The notes under the pieces: model-generated
What the model saw: the letters and a program-made list of their open reading frames with translations, nothing else
Database searches by the model: none
Told to the model about the DNA's origin: nothing
Shown: positions 23,241 through 33,487 of the stretch, in pieces
How positions within the stretch are numbered: the stretch's first letter is position 1
Layout: each line of letters begins with the position of its first letter
Position numbers and translations under genes: made by a program
Assembly (NCBI RefSeq): GCF_000372725.1
Contig: NW_005202428.1
Location: 2,474,873-2,538,872 of the forward strand
From: Emiliania huxleyi CCMP1516
Lineage: Eukaryota > Haptophyta > Isochrysidales > Noelaerhabdaceae
Direction: 5' to 3'
DNA length: 64,000 bases

Positions 23241-23244
23241 TTGT

Positions 23245-24140
23245 GATCACGCGCGAGCCTCTGAGGGAGGGTGTAGAGGATGTAGAGTGTAGAGCGCTGT
23301 AGAGCTGTAGAGATGTAGAGCGCTCTGGAGCGCTGTAGAGCTGTAGAGCTCTACATCCGCCGCGTGACGAGGCGCCTGCGTTGTAGAGCGATGTAGAGCG
23401 CGATTTTGTTGTAGAGTTTGTTGTAGAGGCTCTACAGCCAAACCGCCGGGAAGGCAGTGACTCAAAGAGGTCGAGCCGCGCTAATGGGGTTTTACCGAGC
23501 TTAGTGAAGCTCTGATGGACAGCCCTGACTATCCCTGACACACAGAGAGTCCCTCTGACGGCACACAACACCCTATAACTGCGTCATGACCAGCCTGCCA
23601 TGTGTCGCCGGTGCCGCATTCGTCGCTGTGCTTCTTTAGCAGGCGGTGGACTGTCGGCTGCGAGGACGGTCGCATTTGCGCGAGGCGAGGCGAGCATTCA
23701 GACGCCTTATCTGCGCCATGACTCGCGCCAGCGCGTGCGGGAGCTCCTGGCTGAGCGTTGAGTCCAGGCGAGTTGCGCTGGCCACGATCGCTACGCCGAG
23801 CCGAGCTGACGCGCCGAGGCGCCGGCCAGTCGCAGCCGTGAGGCATGCCACAGCAGCAGAGGCATCTGCCACCCATTGGGCGGGCAGACAGAAGGCCAGG
23901 GCAGCACTGGCAAGTGCAACGCGCCTCATGTCGGAGAGCGACCGTGCCTCGTTCGCCGCTTATGATGTAGAGTTTGTTGTAGAGATTTCACGTTGTAGAG
24001 CGCCTCTACATCGCTCTACAACGCAGGCGCCTCGTCACGCGGCGGATGTAGAGCTCTACAGCTCTACAGCGCTCTACATCTCTACAGCTCTACAGTGCTC
24101 TACACTCTACATCCTCTACACCCTCCCTCACTCAGGCGAG
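23245..24140. mobile_element. Foldback element with TGTAGAG-array inverted repeats
   Basis: Arms at about 23250-23443 and 23964-24140 are inverted copies of each other, starting GGGAGGGTGTAGAGGATGTA on the left. Each arm holds about a dozen TGTAGAG heptamers at irregular spacing and a shared core (GCGTGACGAGGCGCCTGCGT). The 520-bp interior holds one small minus-strand ORF. Long repeat-rich arms around a small interior are typical of foldback-type DNA transposons, the heptamers being candidate transposase sites. No transposase is present, and target duplications are not clear. Confidence 0.7.
23636..23929 (-). CDS. Small hypothetical ORF inside foldback element
   Basis: 97 codons starting MRRVALASAALAFCLPAQWV, which looks like a signal peptide. 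The remainder (LSQELPHALARVMAQIRRLN) is helical. No homology is recognised, and it may be chance. Confidence 0.25.
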   Translation of the reverse strand: MRRVALASAALAFCLPAQWVADASAAVACLTAATGRRLGASARLGVAIVASATRLDSTLSQELPHALARVMAQIRRLNARLASRKCDRPRSRQSTAC

Positions 24141-24149
24141 CCTGTGAAT

Positions 24150-24250
24150 AGGCCCCGGAGGCCTCAACCCCCAACTAAAGGGTTGACGGGGGGTCTCAAG
24201 CGTCAATCACATGGTTGAGGGGGGGCCTCAACCCTCAACCCGTCAACCAC
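24150..24250. repeat. GGTTGA/TCAACC cluster, right
   Basis: GAGGCCTCAACCCCCAACTA, AAGGGTTGAC, CACATGGTTGAGG and GGCCTCAACCCTCAACC occur within 100 bp, mirroring the cluster at 21930-22020. Confidence 0.65.
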
Positions 24251-24340
24251 CCCTCTGAGCAGAACGGACTGACAGCGCTCACAGCTGAGTGGGGGGGGGG
24301 GGGGGGGGGCGCGGCAGTGATCCGACCCAGTGCTACTCGT

Positions 24341-26069
24341 ATGTCCGACTCCGACCCGCTCGCTCGCTGCCTCGAGCTCAAGGACAGCGGCAACGCGGCT
24401 CTCAAGGTGGGTGACACTGCTGAGGCGATCCGGATGTACGAAGAGGCGGCGTCGCTCGCCGAAGCGCATCCAGACAAGAGCGTGCTTGCCGCTGTGTGCT
24501 CGAACCTTTCCGCGGCTCTCCTCCGCGCGGAGCGTGCGGAGGAGGCGCTGGTGGCGGCCGGCCGCTCCGTCGGCGCTCGGGTGGACTGGTCCAAGGCTCA
24601 CTTCCGGCGCGGCGAGGCGGCATTCGCGCTGCGGCAGTACAAGGAGGCGCGAGAGTCGTATCGGCACGCGGCGGAGCTGGACGCCAAGGAGATCAAAGAG
24701 GCGCACGGCGCGAGCGCGGTGCCGCAGCGGGCGGACAAGAGCCTCTCTGCGGCGGTCGCCGTCTGCGACGAGGCGATGCCGGGCGGGATCGTGGCTCCGG
24801 AAGCTGCTTCACTGATGAGTTTTAGGGCACGGGCACTAGGCGATGAAGGGCGGGCTGTGGTTCCGGCAGCTGCTTCCGGGCAGAGACGTGGCGCTCGTGC
24901 GGGCGGGCGCCAGCCAGCCGCAGAAGAACCTCTTCCTCGCGGCGGCGAGCATGAAGAACTTTGTCTACCTGGTCGGTGACGCGGCGACGCGCGAGTGCTA
25001 CGTGGTGGACGGCTGCTGGGAGGGGGAGGCGCTGCGGACGTGAGCACAGCGTCTCTTCACTCCTCGAGCTGTACACAGGTGGACGGCTGCTGGGACGTGG
25101 AGGGCATCGTCGCGCTGGCGAGGCGGCACAAGATGAGGCTGGTCGGCGCGGTGGGGGCGCACCTCGCCCTCCACCCACACGCTTCGCCTTCTGCGATCCA
25201 CGCGCGTCTCCTGTAGGTGGGGACGCACTACCACTTTGACCACGTCGGCGGCAAGGATCGGCACGGCGGGCCAGCGCCCTCCCCCGCACCCCGGGGCGTA
25301 ATGCCTGCCCCCTGACACCGCAAGGTGCCCCCCCGGCTGGTTGCCATGGTGTGCGGCCCCTTCGCGCAAGAGGCGCAGCTGCCAGGGCTGGGGGAGCTGT
25401 CTCGCGACCACGGTGTGCCGCCGCTCGTGCACTCGCTCGAGGTGGGTCGAGGTCACCCGAGGTCACAAGAGGTCACCCGAGGTCACCCGAGGTCACCCGA
25501 GGTCACCCGCTCGAGGTAGGTGGGTCGCGTCGCGAAGCAGTGCAGCCTCGAGCCGGCGGAGGTGCGCCCTCTCGAGCACGGCGCCGTGCTGCCCCTCGGC
25601 CCGTCGGCCGGCGAGATCGAGGTGCTGCACACGCCGGGCCACAGCGGCGGCTCGGTCTGCCCCTCCCGTGCGGCGGCTTCCCATCGCACCTCTCGTCTCG
25701 CGATTGCCGCTTCTCCTTTCCAGGTCTGCCTCTGCGTGAGGCGGCCAGGCGGAGCCGTCGCGTCGGTACTCGTCGGCGACACCATCTTCCCCGGCTCGTG
25801 CGGCCGGCGCGACCCGCCTCCACCTCCTGAGGCTCCTCATCGTGACGAGACACACGTGGCGATCATTCATCCTTATGAGTAGGCTCGACTTGCCGGACTC
25901 GGACGTGGACGCGATGTTCGACTCGCTGCAGCAGCTGCGCGCCCTCGGCGACGACGTCGTCATCTACCCTGGCCACGGGTACAGCGGAGACAGGACGACG
26001 GTCGGCAAGGAGAAGGTGAGCGGCCTCCTGCGCCCCTTCAGCCGAGAGCAGTGGCGCGCTATGCACTGA
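24341..26069 (+). CDS. TPR plus metallo-beta-lactamase hydrolase (glyoxalase II-like) fusion
   Basis: Met 24341 (MSDSDPLARCLELKDSGNAA). Residues about 10-130 are three tetratricopeptide repeats (GNAALKVGDTAEAIRMYEEA, CSNLSAALLRAERAEEAL, FRRGEAAFALRQYKEARESY). After a GC-AG intron (24773-24839) the hydrolase domain begins (MKGGLWFRQLLPGRDVALV, NFVYLVGD). Metal ligands are complete: THYHFDHVGG (25223-25252), HTPGHSGGSV, LVGDTIF and IYPGHGYSG. Further introns include 25005-25078 and one near 25450-25518 filled with a 10-bp GGTCACCCGA repeat. It should hydrolyse a thioester or related substrate, with the TPR recruiting a partner; the exact substrate cannot be told. Confidence 0.85.
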
Positions 26070-27880
26070 TCCGCAACAACAACAAATGATGTGTGAGTGT
26101 TAGATTTGTTTCGGATTTGATATTTATTGTGGGATTTCTTGTAAGCTGGCTTTCTCGTAGAAGTATTTAATGTATTAAAAGGATAAGGAAGGTCCCCCGC
26201 CATCGGTGCCACCCCTGCCACTCTGGGGGGGCGCGGGGGCCCTAGAGAGGGTATCCATGCGGGGGGGAGATGGGGCGGTCCGATGGCCTGCCGCAGGCGC
26301 CGATTTTTTCGGATTTTTTCTTTTTTGCGCCATGTTTCACTTGTTTTCATGGGAATTCGGCGTACTTGTGCGGCCATGCTACCACGCCTTGCGACATCCT
26401 TTCGGCGCTGCTCTGACCGTGCCATGCTGCACAATTGAGATCACCTGCATAGCTCGCGGCCTTAGTATCAAGCATTCAGTGACGACCTGATCGTACGACC
26501 AGTAGGAAGGTGTCCTTCCAGCCGCGTGCACGCTTCTGACGCAAAGCCGTCACAAACTGCCTCAGATTGGCTGCTGGCACTCTCGAGGCTATGCCTACAC
26601 AGCCTCGCGCGCATGGGCAGTCAAGAGGGACCACGCACCTTCTCCGGACAGCGCCGGTGCCTCTCTCTTGGACCGGCAAACGTGGTGGTCTCGTGTTACC
26701 AATGTGGGACCAGTGCGGCATCGCGCCATCGACAGCTCTGAACTGCGCCTCACCACTGACCGGGAAGGCCGCCAAGTGGGCCAGCACAGGTCGCACATTG
26801 TGGCAGCAGTCAGCAGTGCATGTCTGATAGCTAGAGCAGCAGCGTCAGGGTCTCGCAGGGTCGGATCGTGTCAAGCCTCTCGCCCGGCCGGCCGCGTGCA
26901 GACGTCGGCCTGTCTGCTGTCTGGAGTGATCTGTCGGCGGTCAGTACGACCGATCAGGTCGGAGTTTTCTTATGGTTAGAGGGTCTATCTGTATGTACTC
27001 CTCGAGATCTCTCCAAATCTGCCCTCTGATCAACCGTGATCATTCGGGAAGTTGGTAGTATGTGAGCGAGTATGAGCGCCGGGGCCCCGTTTCCGCACTG
27101 CTGCGCGGCGCACGGTGCCTCCGGGGGCCCCCGCGCCCCCCCAGAGACCTGCCAGTTTCGGAGGGCAAACCCTGCCCGGCCCCTAGGTGCTAGGAGCCTA
27201 GGGACCCCAGGTAAGGCCCAGGTGTGGCCTAGGGCATCACAAGGGACCAAGAGGAGTCCAGTCTGAGCCATAGAGCCCATATCTTAGCCCCCGAAGGTCG
27301 CGTTCAAATGCCCGCGGGAACGGCCGTGACGCGTCTCAGTGGTGTCCGGCCGGCGCGATCACCGAGCTGTGACGCTCAGGGAAGCCTGATGAGGTGCTGG
27401 TTTCTTTGCCCAGGCCTGGCCTTCCCCCCAGGCTGGATCAGCTGAGCAAGGTTTGGGGAGAATCCTATATTAGGATCTCTCTCGGCATGTGCTGGACGGT
27501 GCGCAGTTTTGCTGCCAAGTGAGGTCTAAGGACCACACGAGGTCGACCCGAGGTCGACGCGGGCGACGAGGCGAGGGGTGGGGTGTCCTGGTGAAAGGGC
27601 GAGGGAAGGCCAAGGCGTGGCGGCGGGCAACGACCCGCGAGCGACATGCCGACATATGTGCATTAAGGGTGTACCTACGGTCTTACGCCTGTGTGGCAGC
27701 TCTTCCCCCCGACGTGGCTCCTGGCTCTGCGCATTTGCGCGCGCCTGCTCACACCGGCCTATGTACATATGTAGATTATGTGGACGTATTTTCTTTGGCG
27801 TGGAGATGCGAGGGTCGTCCCCCCTTGCCCCACCACTTAGCACTTTTGTGTGTGTGGAGACACGATTTTACCGCGGTAAG
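26070..27880. other. Long region without a recognised gene
   Basis: I see no protein-like ORF or RNA gene. Near 26086 is a fragment of the dispersed repeat seen at 12381 and 62737. Around 27535-27570 there is a short GAGGTCGACCC repeat. Scattered poly-G/C runs occur at 26220-26270. Confidence 0.45.
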
Positions 27881-27884
27881 GCTC

Positions 27885-28055
27885 GAGTTCACGAACTAGT
27901 TCGAGGGTTCGGGCACCCAAGGGCGAACGACCGAACCGATGCAGCGAACCAAGGGGATGCGTCCAGAGCGAACTCCGAAACCGAACGAACCGCGAGTTTA
28001 CCGACCGAACCAGTTCATGAACCAGTTCGCCAGTTCGCCCGCGAACGTCAAAGGC
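27885..28055 (+). promoter_or_regulatory. Cluster of GAAC/GTTC motifs upstream of MAPEG gene
   Basis: About 18 copies of CGAAC, GAACC or the complement GTTCG within 170 bp, often 5 or 10 bp apart (CGAACGACCGAACCGATGCA, GTTCATGAACCAGTTCGCC). It ends about 180 bp before the MAPEG start. Function is inferred from density and position. Confidence 0.4.
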
Positions 28056-28231
28056 TGTTGTTGTCACCTACAAAGATTTTTACAACAAAGCTCCCTCGCA
28101 CGACACTGGGCACGGGACTGGCGCGCCCTGGCACTAACACAGTACACCCACCTACTACAAAGAAATCTCGCCGTTTTCGCGCCCTCATTGCAATACACGT
28201 GTGCCCGCCACCCGACGTACTCGTGTACTTA

Positions 28232-28831
28232 ATGGTTTTCGGCATCGGGTCCCTCTCTGGCGGCTTCGTCAAGCTCAACGCCCTCTTCCCTCCCATCATC
28301 GCGGTCGCGGCCGCCTCCCTCCGCTGGTTTGTCGCCTCGTCCGCGTCGGAAATGGTGCTCGCGGCGCTGCCGGTGCCGGTGGAAAAGGTTCCTTTCCTGG
28401 TGGCCGCGTCACTGCCGGCCCTCATCTTCATCTCGGGTCTCTTGCCCATCATGGGCCTTGCCGCCGCCAAGCCCGACGGCTACGACAACCGCCATCCTCG
28501 CCTCATGAAGACGGCCGAGTCACTGATGCCCAAGTACCCGCTGAATTTCCGGCTGCAGAGCGCGCACAACAACACCATCGAGATGGTGGCAATGGCGGCG
28601 CCGGCCTTCTTCGTCGCTCACGCCCTCGGCCTCAACCAGCTCCTGTTTGCGAAGCTCTCTGTCCTGCTCCTCCTCGTGCGCCTCGTCTACATCCCGCTCT
28701 ACGCGCTCGACTCAGACGCCGCACGCACCACCGCTTTTGTCATGGGCGCGTTTTCCATCTTCTCCATCGGGTTCGGCGCGATATTCCCCTCAACGGTCCT
28801 GACGCTCTTTGGCATCGCCGCGCAGGCCTGA
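28232..28831 (+). CDS. MAPEG-family membrane protein
   Basis: 199 residues, single exon, start MVFGIGSLSGGFVKLNALFP. Four membrane helices fit the MAPEG fold (microsomal glutathione transferase and eicosanoid enzymes). Family marks: YDNRHPRLMKTAE after helix 1-2, RLQSAHNNTIEMVAMAAPAF (the N-x-x-E of helix 2) and LLLVRLVYIPLYALDSD. It may conjugate glutathione or reduce lipid peroxides in ER or plastid membranes. The frame is open upstream, but that part has no protein character. Confidence 0.85.
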   Translation: MVFGIGSLSGGFVKLNALFPPIIAVAAASLRWFVASSASEMVLAALPVPVEKVPFLVAASLPALIFISGLLPIMGLAAAKPDGYDNRHPRLMKTAESLMPKYPLNFRLQSAHNNTIEMVAMAAPAFFVAHALGLNQLLFAKLSVLLLLVRLVYIPLYALDSDAARTTAFVMGAFSIFSIGFGAIFPSTVLTLFGIAAQA

Positions 28832-29238
28832 GTTCACCACTCCACGGGCTCGATCGAGCCCCGCAGCGGAGACGGCTGCAGGTGCACAGGCGCAGGACAG
28901 ACACCCTTTTGAGTAGCTTGGCTTCAGAGAAGTGACGCTGCCCGATGTCGGCAAATCGGGATCAGACAGGGAAGGCTGCGTGGTCACTAGGTCTAGGAAC
29001 GTGAGCGTGTGGAAGGAAGAGAGGTAGGGTAGGTATAGGGGACACGCGGTTCTCGGACGCGTGTGTTGCCGTGTGTTGCCGTGTTTCCCCTTCCACCACT
29101 CGTCTTGTGGCATGTAGGCCACCGATACCTGCACAAAACCCGCAACTGCCTCCATTCTTTCTCTTTTACGTTGATGGCCCAAAGGGTTCCACGCCTTCTC
29201 AAAAACCTTCGCTGCTGCTTCGCACTCTCTCTCTCGAA

Positions 29239-29999
29239 ATGGCAGCCCTTGTCGCTTGCTCCGCGCTCGTCACGTCGTTCGTCGCCCCTGCGGCGCCGCG
29301 CGCAAGCTCCCGCTCGTCCGTCTCTATGTACTACGGCACCGGCACCTACCAGACGCCTTTCACCTTTGAAGGCGGAGACTTGCGCCGTCGCCGCACACTC
29401 TCCCGGCAGGCAGCCTCTCTCTCTCTCAACCTCTGCCCCGGCGCTGCGACAATAGGCAACTCGCAGACCAACGAGTACGTCGGCTACAACGACATGATCC
29501 GCAACCGTGGCGATTACTACCGCAACGGTGAGTCGCTTCGCGACGCCGGCCGCACCAACGTGTACGCCGGCAACGGAATGTCGCGCTACAGCCGCGCCAT
29601 GGACCGCATGTACTCGCGCTCGTACGGGATGGGCTACGGCGGCGGCTACGGCGGCGGGTATGGCGGCATGCGCGGCGGGTATGGCGGCATGCGCGGCGGA
29701 TACGGGATGATGGGCGGATACGGCGGCGGATACGGGATGATGGGCGGATACGGGGGTGTGCCCTCGCCGCCCGCTCACACAGCCCTCTCTCCTCGTCGAG
29801 ACGGGCGGGCCGTGTCTCATCTCTAGGCTATGGCGGCGGCTATGGCCGTGGCGGCGGGTACGGAATGATGGGCGGATACGGCGGGTGCGATGAAGATGCC
29901 CGCCCCTCCCTCTTTCCCAGGCTTGTTCGCTCTCACAGGCCCGCCCCCTTGTCCGCCAGGTACGGCCGCGGCGGCTACGGCGGCTACGGCGGCTACTGA
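29239..29999 (+). CDS. Plastid-targeted Gly/Tyr-rich protein
   Basis: Start MAALVACSALVTSFVAPAAP is a signal peptide followed by the FVAP motif of bipartite plastid leaders in red-lineage algae. The body reads YVGYNDMIRNRGDYYRNGES, then repeats of GGYGGGYGGMRGGYG with Met. Introns: 29372-29455 (GC donor, frame kept), about 29755-29827 and about 29885-29960. The end is GYGGYGGY, stop 29999. A conserved N-terminal domain followed by a low-complexity tail suggests a structural or RNA-binding role, but I do not recognise the family. Confidence 0.7.
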
Positions 30000-30609
30000 G
30001 TCGCGTTCGCCATTGCGGCGGCGAGGTTGCGGCGGTGCCGGTTCGCAAGACTGCCTGGCGCCGCCCGTCGATCAGCCGCCGGGCGCGAGGCATGGGCGGG
30101 GCGCGACCGCGCGCATGCGGGGCGAGAGAGCGCGCACCATAAGGTGCACACTCTGGGCCTTCGGGAGGGGCGTGAGATGATGGCGGTGCGATGCACCGCC
30201 AGACGATGGGGCGGTTTTGCCGGCAGACACTGGACGAGGCGCGGCATAGTGCCCGCGGGGTGTGTAAGAGTCGTGTGTTATCGTTGTTGTCATGTGCTCG
30301 AATTACGTATATTTGAATGATGTCAAGAGTCGAAGATCGTAGGACGAACGAACGTGATCGTGAAACACAGTGAAACACAGTGAATGTGAAGCACGGAGAC
30401 GCGATCTTGGGTCAACTCGAACGAGATTGTTGAAGCTTGAACATGTTCGGCCCGCCGCGTCCTTTGGCCAAAGTACAGGTTTCGATCCGGGCCACCGCAA
30501 ATTTTGATCAGCAAATTTCGAGGGGCGGCCGCAAATTTTGAGGTAGATTTTGATTGTCAAAATGTGTCCGTCTTGGCACAGGATAGAGCATATAGGCGGC
30601 GAACACCCA
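30000..30609. other. Intergenic, no gene seen
   Basis: Includes an AT-rich patch (30490-30560) with repeated CGCAAATTTTGA units. A related CAAATTT-rich patch is at 31615-31710, on the far side of the telomeric arrays. Confidence 0.4.
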
Positions 30610-31290
30610 GGTGCGCAGGGACATCGCGACTCTGCCCGCTCGCTCGACCCTTTTGCCGCGAGAGGGCGCCGGCCGCGTGTAAGAGGTGGCTGGCGCCCTG
30701 AGGCGGCAATTGGTGGCGTGGGGAGTGCGGAACGCTACTGGCGGCGTGACAGGGCCTCGTTGCGTGTGCCGCCCATCGGCACGCGGGTGCGCAGACATCG
30801 CGCGACTCTGCCCGCTCGCTCGACCCTTTTGCCGCGAGAGGGCGCCGGCCGCGTGTAATCGTGTAAGGAGGTGGCTGGCGCCCTGAGGCGGCAATTGGTG
30901 GCGTGGGGAGTGCGGAGAACGCTACTGGCGGCGTGACAGGGCCTCTCTCGGTTGCGTGTGCCGCCCATCGGCACGCGGGTGCGCAGACATCGCGCGACTC
31001 TGCCCGCTCGCTCGACCCTTTTGCCGCAAGAGGGCGCCGGCCGCGTGTAAGAGGTGGCTGGCGCCCTGAGGCGGCAATTGGTGGCGTGGGGAGTGCGGAG
31101 AACGCTACTGGCGGCGCGACAGGGCCTCTCTCGGTTGCGTGTGCCGCCCATCGGCACGCGGGTGCGCAGACATCGCGACTCTGCCCGCTCGCTCGACCCT
31201 TTTGCCGCGAGAGGGCGCCGGCCGCGTGTAAGAAGTGGCTGGCGGCCTGGCGCCCTGAGGCGGCATTTGGTGGGGTCAGCGTGCGGTGCT
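30610..31290. repeat. Subtelomere-like tandem repeat, four units of 175-193 bp
   Basis: Units share GTGCGCAGACATCGCG, CTCGACCCTTTTGCCGC, GAGGGCGCCGGCCGCGTGTA and GGTGGCGTGGGGAGTGCGGA. Lengths vary by small insertions. It directly precedes the telomeric arrays, as satellite repeats often do. Confidence 0.9.
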
Positions 31291-31364
31291 GAGTCTTACT
31301 CGTCGGCGCTGGGGCCAGATCCCAGCGCAGAACTCTGCAACGCTGGCATACAAACACAAGAAGA

Positions 31365-31428
31365 CTAACCCTAACCCTAACCCTAACCCTAACCCTAACC
31401 CTAACCCTAACCCTAACCCTAACCCTAG
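31365..31428. repeat. Interstitial telomeric array (CCCTAA)n, 1
   Basis: About ten perfect CCCTAA units. The 95 bp before it (GGTCAGCGTGCGG to AAGACTAACC) recur before the second array, so module plus array is itself duplicated. Confidence 0.97.
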
Positions 31429-31522
31429 GTCAGCGTGTGGGGCTGAGTCTTAGTCGTCGGCGCTGTGGGGCCAGATCCCAGCGCAGAACCCTGCAACGCT
31501 GGCATATACAGACACAACCAGA

Positions 31523-31592
31523 CTAACCTGACCCTAACCCTAACCCTAACCCTAACCCTAACCCTCTAACCCTAATAACCCTAACCTAACCC
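31523..31592. repeat. Interstitial telomeric array (CCCTAA)n, 2
   Basis: Less perfect copy with about ten CCCTAA-type units, after a second copy of the GGTCAGCGTG module (31429-31522). Confidence 0.93.
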
Positions 31593-31808
31593 ACACCCCC
31601 CAACTCCACACCGCAAATTTGAAAGATCTTGATGAAAATCAGGCCCGACTGCAAATTTCTTCAAAATTTTCGCAGGCGCTCCGCGCCTGCAGATTTTGAA
31701 ATAAATTCGACAAAATTGGTACCTGGCCCAACGCGTCCTAGGCCGCGTCTCTCAAGACAACACAAGACTCAAGAGCAGTCTTGTTGTTGTCACAACACGC
31801 CGATCCCT

Positions 31809-33220
31809 TCACCCCTCATTATCCACCTCTGAGAAGGGGGCCGCCACAGACCGAGGGTCGTAATGCAACAGCGGCACCGTCCTGTTGCTCTGCTCCGCCG
31901 CCGCCCACACTGCTCGGGCGAGCCTCACCGCCATTCCGCTCGCCCTGCTGTCGACAACGACCGCCCGCACGAAGCGCTGGAGCCCGTCGTCGCCGCTGTC
32001 CGCAATGTCGAGCACCAGCTCGTTGTGGCTGAGCGCGCACCAGCGTCCCTCGACGCACCGCTCCGCCTCCATTCCGTCGAGGCACCTACACGCACACACA
32101 CGCGGAGCTCGACAGCGAGTCATCTAAACCGCCCCACTCCGGAAAGCACTTGGCCAGCTCATCCGGCTTGTAGGCGCGGGCGTCGCCCTCGAAGCCCCAT
32201 GGCCGCGCCTCGCGCTGTGCGTAGTCGCGGTCCCCGCAGCCTGGAAAGCGTGCGGTCAGGAGGGGCGTTGGCCACGGTCCAAGGCTGACGGCAGAGGCTA
32301 CACGCCGGCCTGGAGTGCAGCCGGCGCCGCCGCCAAATGTGCCGCAGTGGAGCTTCGTCGAGCCGGCATCGAAGGGATAGCAGCATCGTAATCGACCCCG
32401 CAGCACCTTGTGCGGTGGGGACGCAGGAGGCTAGCCGCTATGTCACGGTCACACGTCTCGGTCGACAGGGCCTCGCCTCGGCGTCGAGCAGCACGGCGGG
32501 CAGGTGTGTGTAGCCGGCCTCCGCGAGCAGCGGCACATTCGAGGCGTCGTAGAGGCCGGGAGAGCGAAGGCTGAGGAGGCTGCAGGAGAGGCGATCACCC
32601 CACGGATGGCTGCGGTCGGGCACGCCGAGAGTGTCCCACAGCGTGCGGGCGGGCGGCGGCAGGCCGCCAGGTGAACCGTTGAAGCCCGACATGTCAATCC
32701 CCTGTGAGAGTGGGTGAGGGCATGTGAGGAGCGAGGAGGGACAAGGTGCTGAATGATGTGTCTTAGAGCTCTCCTGGCCATCCAGCACGTGGGCCAGCAC
32801 GCCCGCGGCGCCGCCCCACTGACCATTCAGGATGGTGACGATGGTCGAGGATGTCGGTGGCGACGGCGGTGGCTGCGGTGGCGGTGACAGAGTTGTCGAT
32901 GGAGGCGGCTGCGGCGGCAGACGCGATGGTAATGGAGGCGGCGGTGGTGGCAGAGGCGATGGTAATGGAGGCGGCGGTGGTGGCAGCGGTGGCAGCGATG
33001 GAGGCGACGGCAGCACAGGCGACGGCAGCGCAGCTAGCCACACGAACAGAGGTGTTGATGCAAGGAGCAGTGCGGCTGCGGCATATCCTCTCGAGCAAAC
33101 AAGCCTGGGCTTGAGGTCGGTGTCTCCACTGCTGTCATCGAGCGGGACGATGCTGTGGCTCGCGTGCAGGTGCCTGAGCATACGCGCTTCGACGGGCGCT
33201 GTGGCGGTTTCCCTCGACAC
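31809..33220 (-). CDS. Type II membrane protein with Cys-rich luminal domain (block A)
   Basis: Start Met 33220 (MSRETATAPVEARMLRHLHA). A membrane helix near residue 45-65 (YAAAALLLASTPLFVWLAAL) is followed by a long Pro-rich stalk, then a luminal domain with many Cys: TILNGQWGGAAGVLAHVLDG, GLYDASNVPLLAEAGYTHLP, CCYPFDAGSTKLHCGTFGGG, KPDELAKCFPEWGG and ELVLDIADSGDDGLQRFVRA. At least three short introns (about 32765-32702, 32451-32407, about 32107-32090). Helix, stalk, then Cys-rich domain is the plan of Golgi glycosyltransferases, but I cannot assign a family. Near-identical copy at 50640-52050. Confidence 0.6.
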
Positions 33221-33487
33221 TCCCCGCTCATTTCACTCTCTGTCTACTGTCTGTGTCTTGTCCTGGGTGGATCTGTGTGTCGCTCCTGTGGGACCTTCAC
33301 CGCCCGTCTTGCGTCCACCCACATCGAGTGAGAGAGAGAGGGACACACAGATCCGCGCTGGTTGGTGTCCCAGTGCCAGTCCTCTTGGTCGGAAGACTGT
33401 GTTTCGCCTTCCTATCAATCAAACTGTGTACAAAAGTCCGACGCCCAACCAGCCTTCGCTCTGTCCCCAATCTCTCATGACCCGGCT

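Noticed and set aside
30480-30500. GGTTTCGATCCGGG, tRNA T-loop-like
   Set aside because: The flanking bases do not pair as a T stem and no A box precedes it.
30610-31290. Regular repeats, checked as CRISPR-like
   Set aside because: Units are 175-193 bp, contiguous and without unique spacers; this is a satellite.
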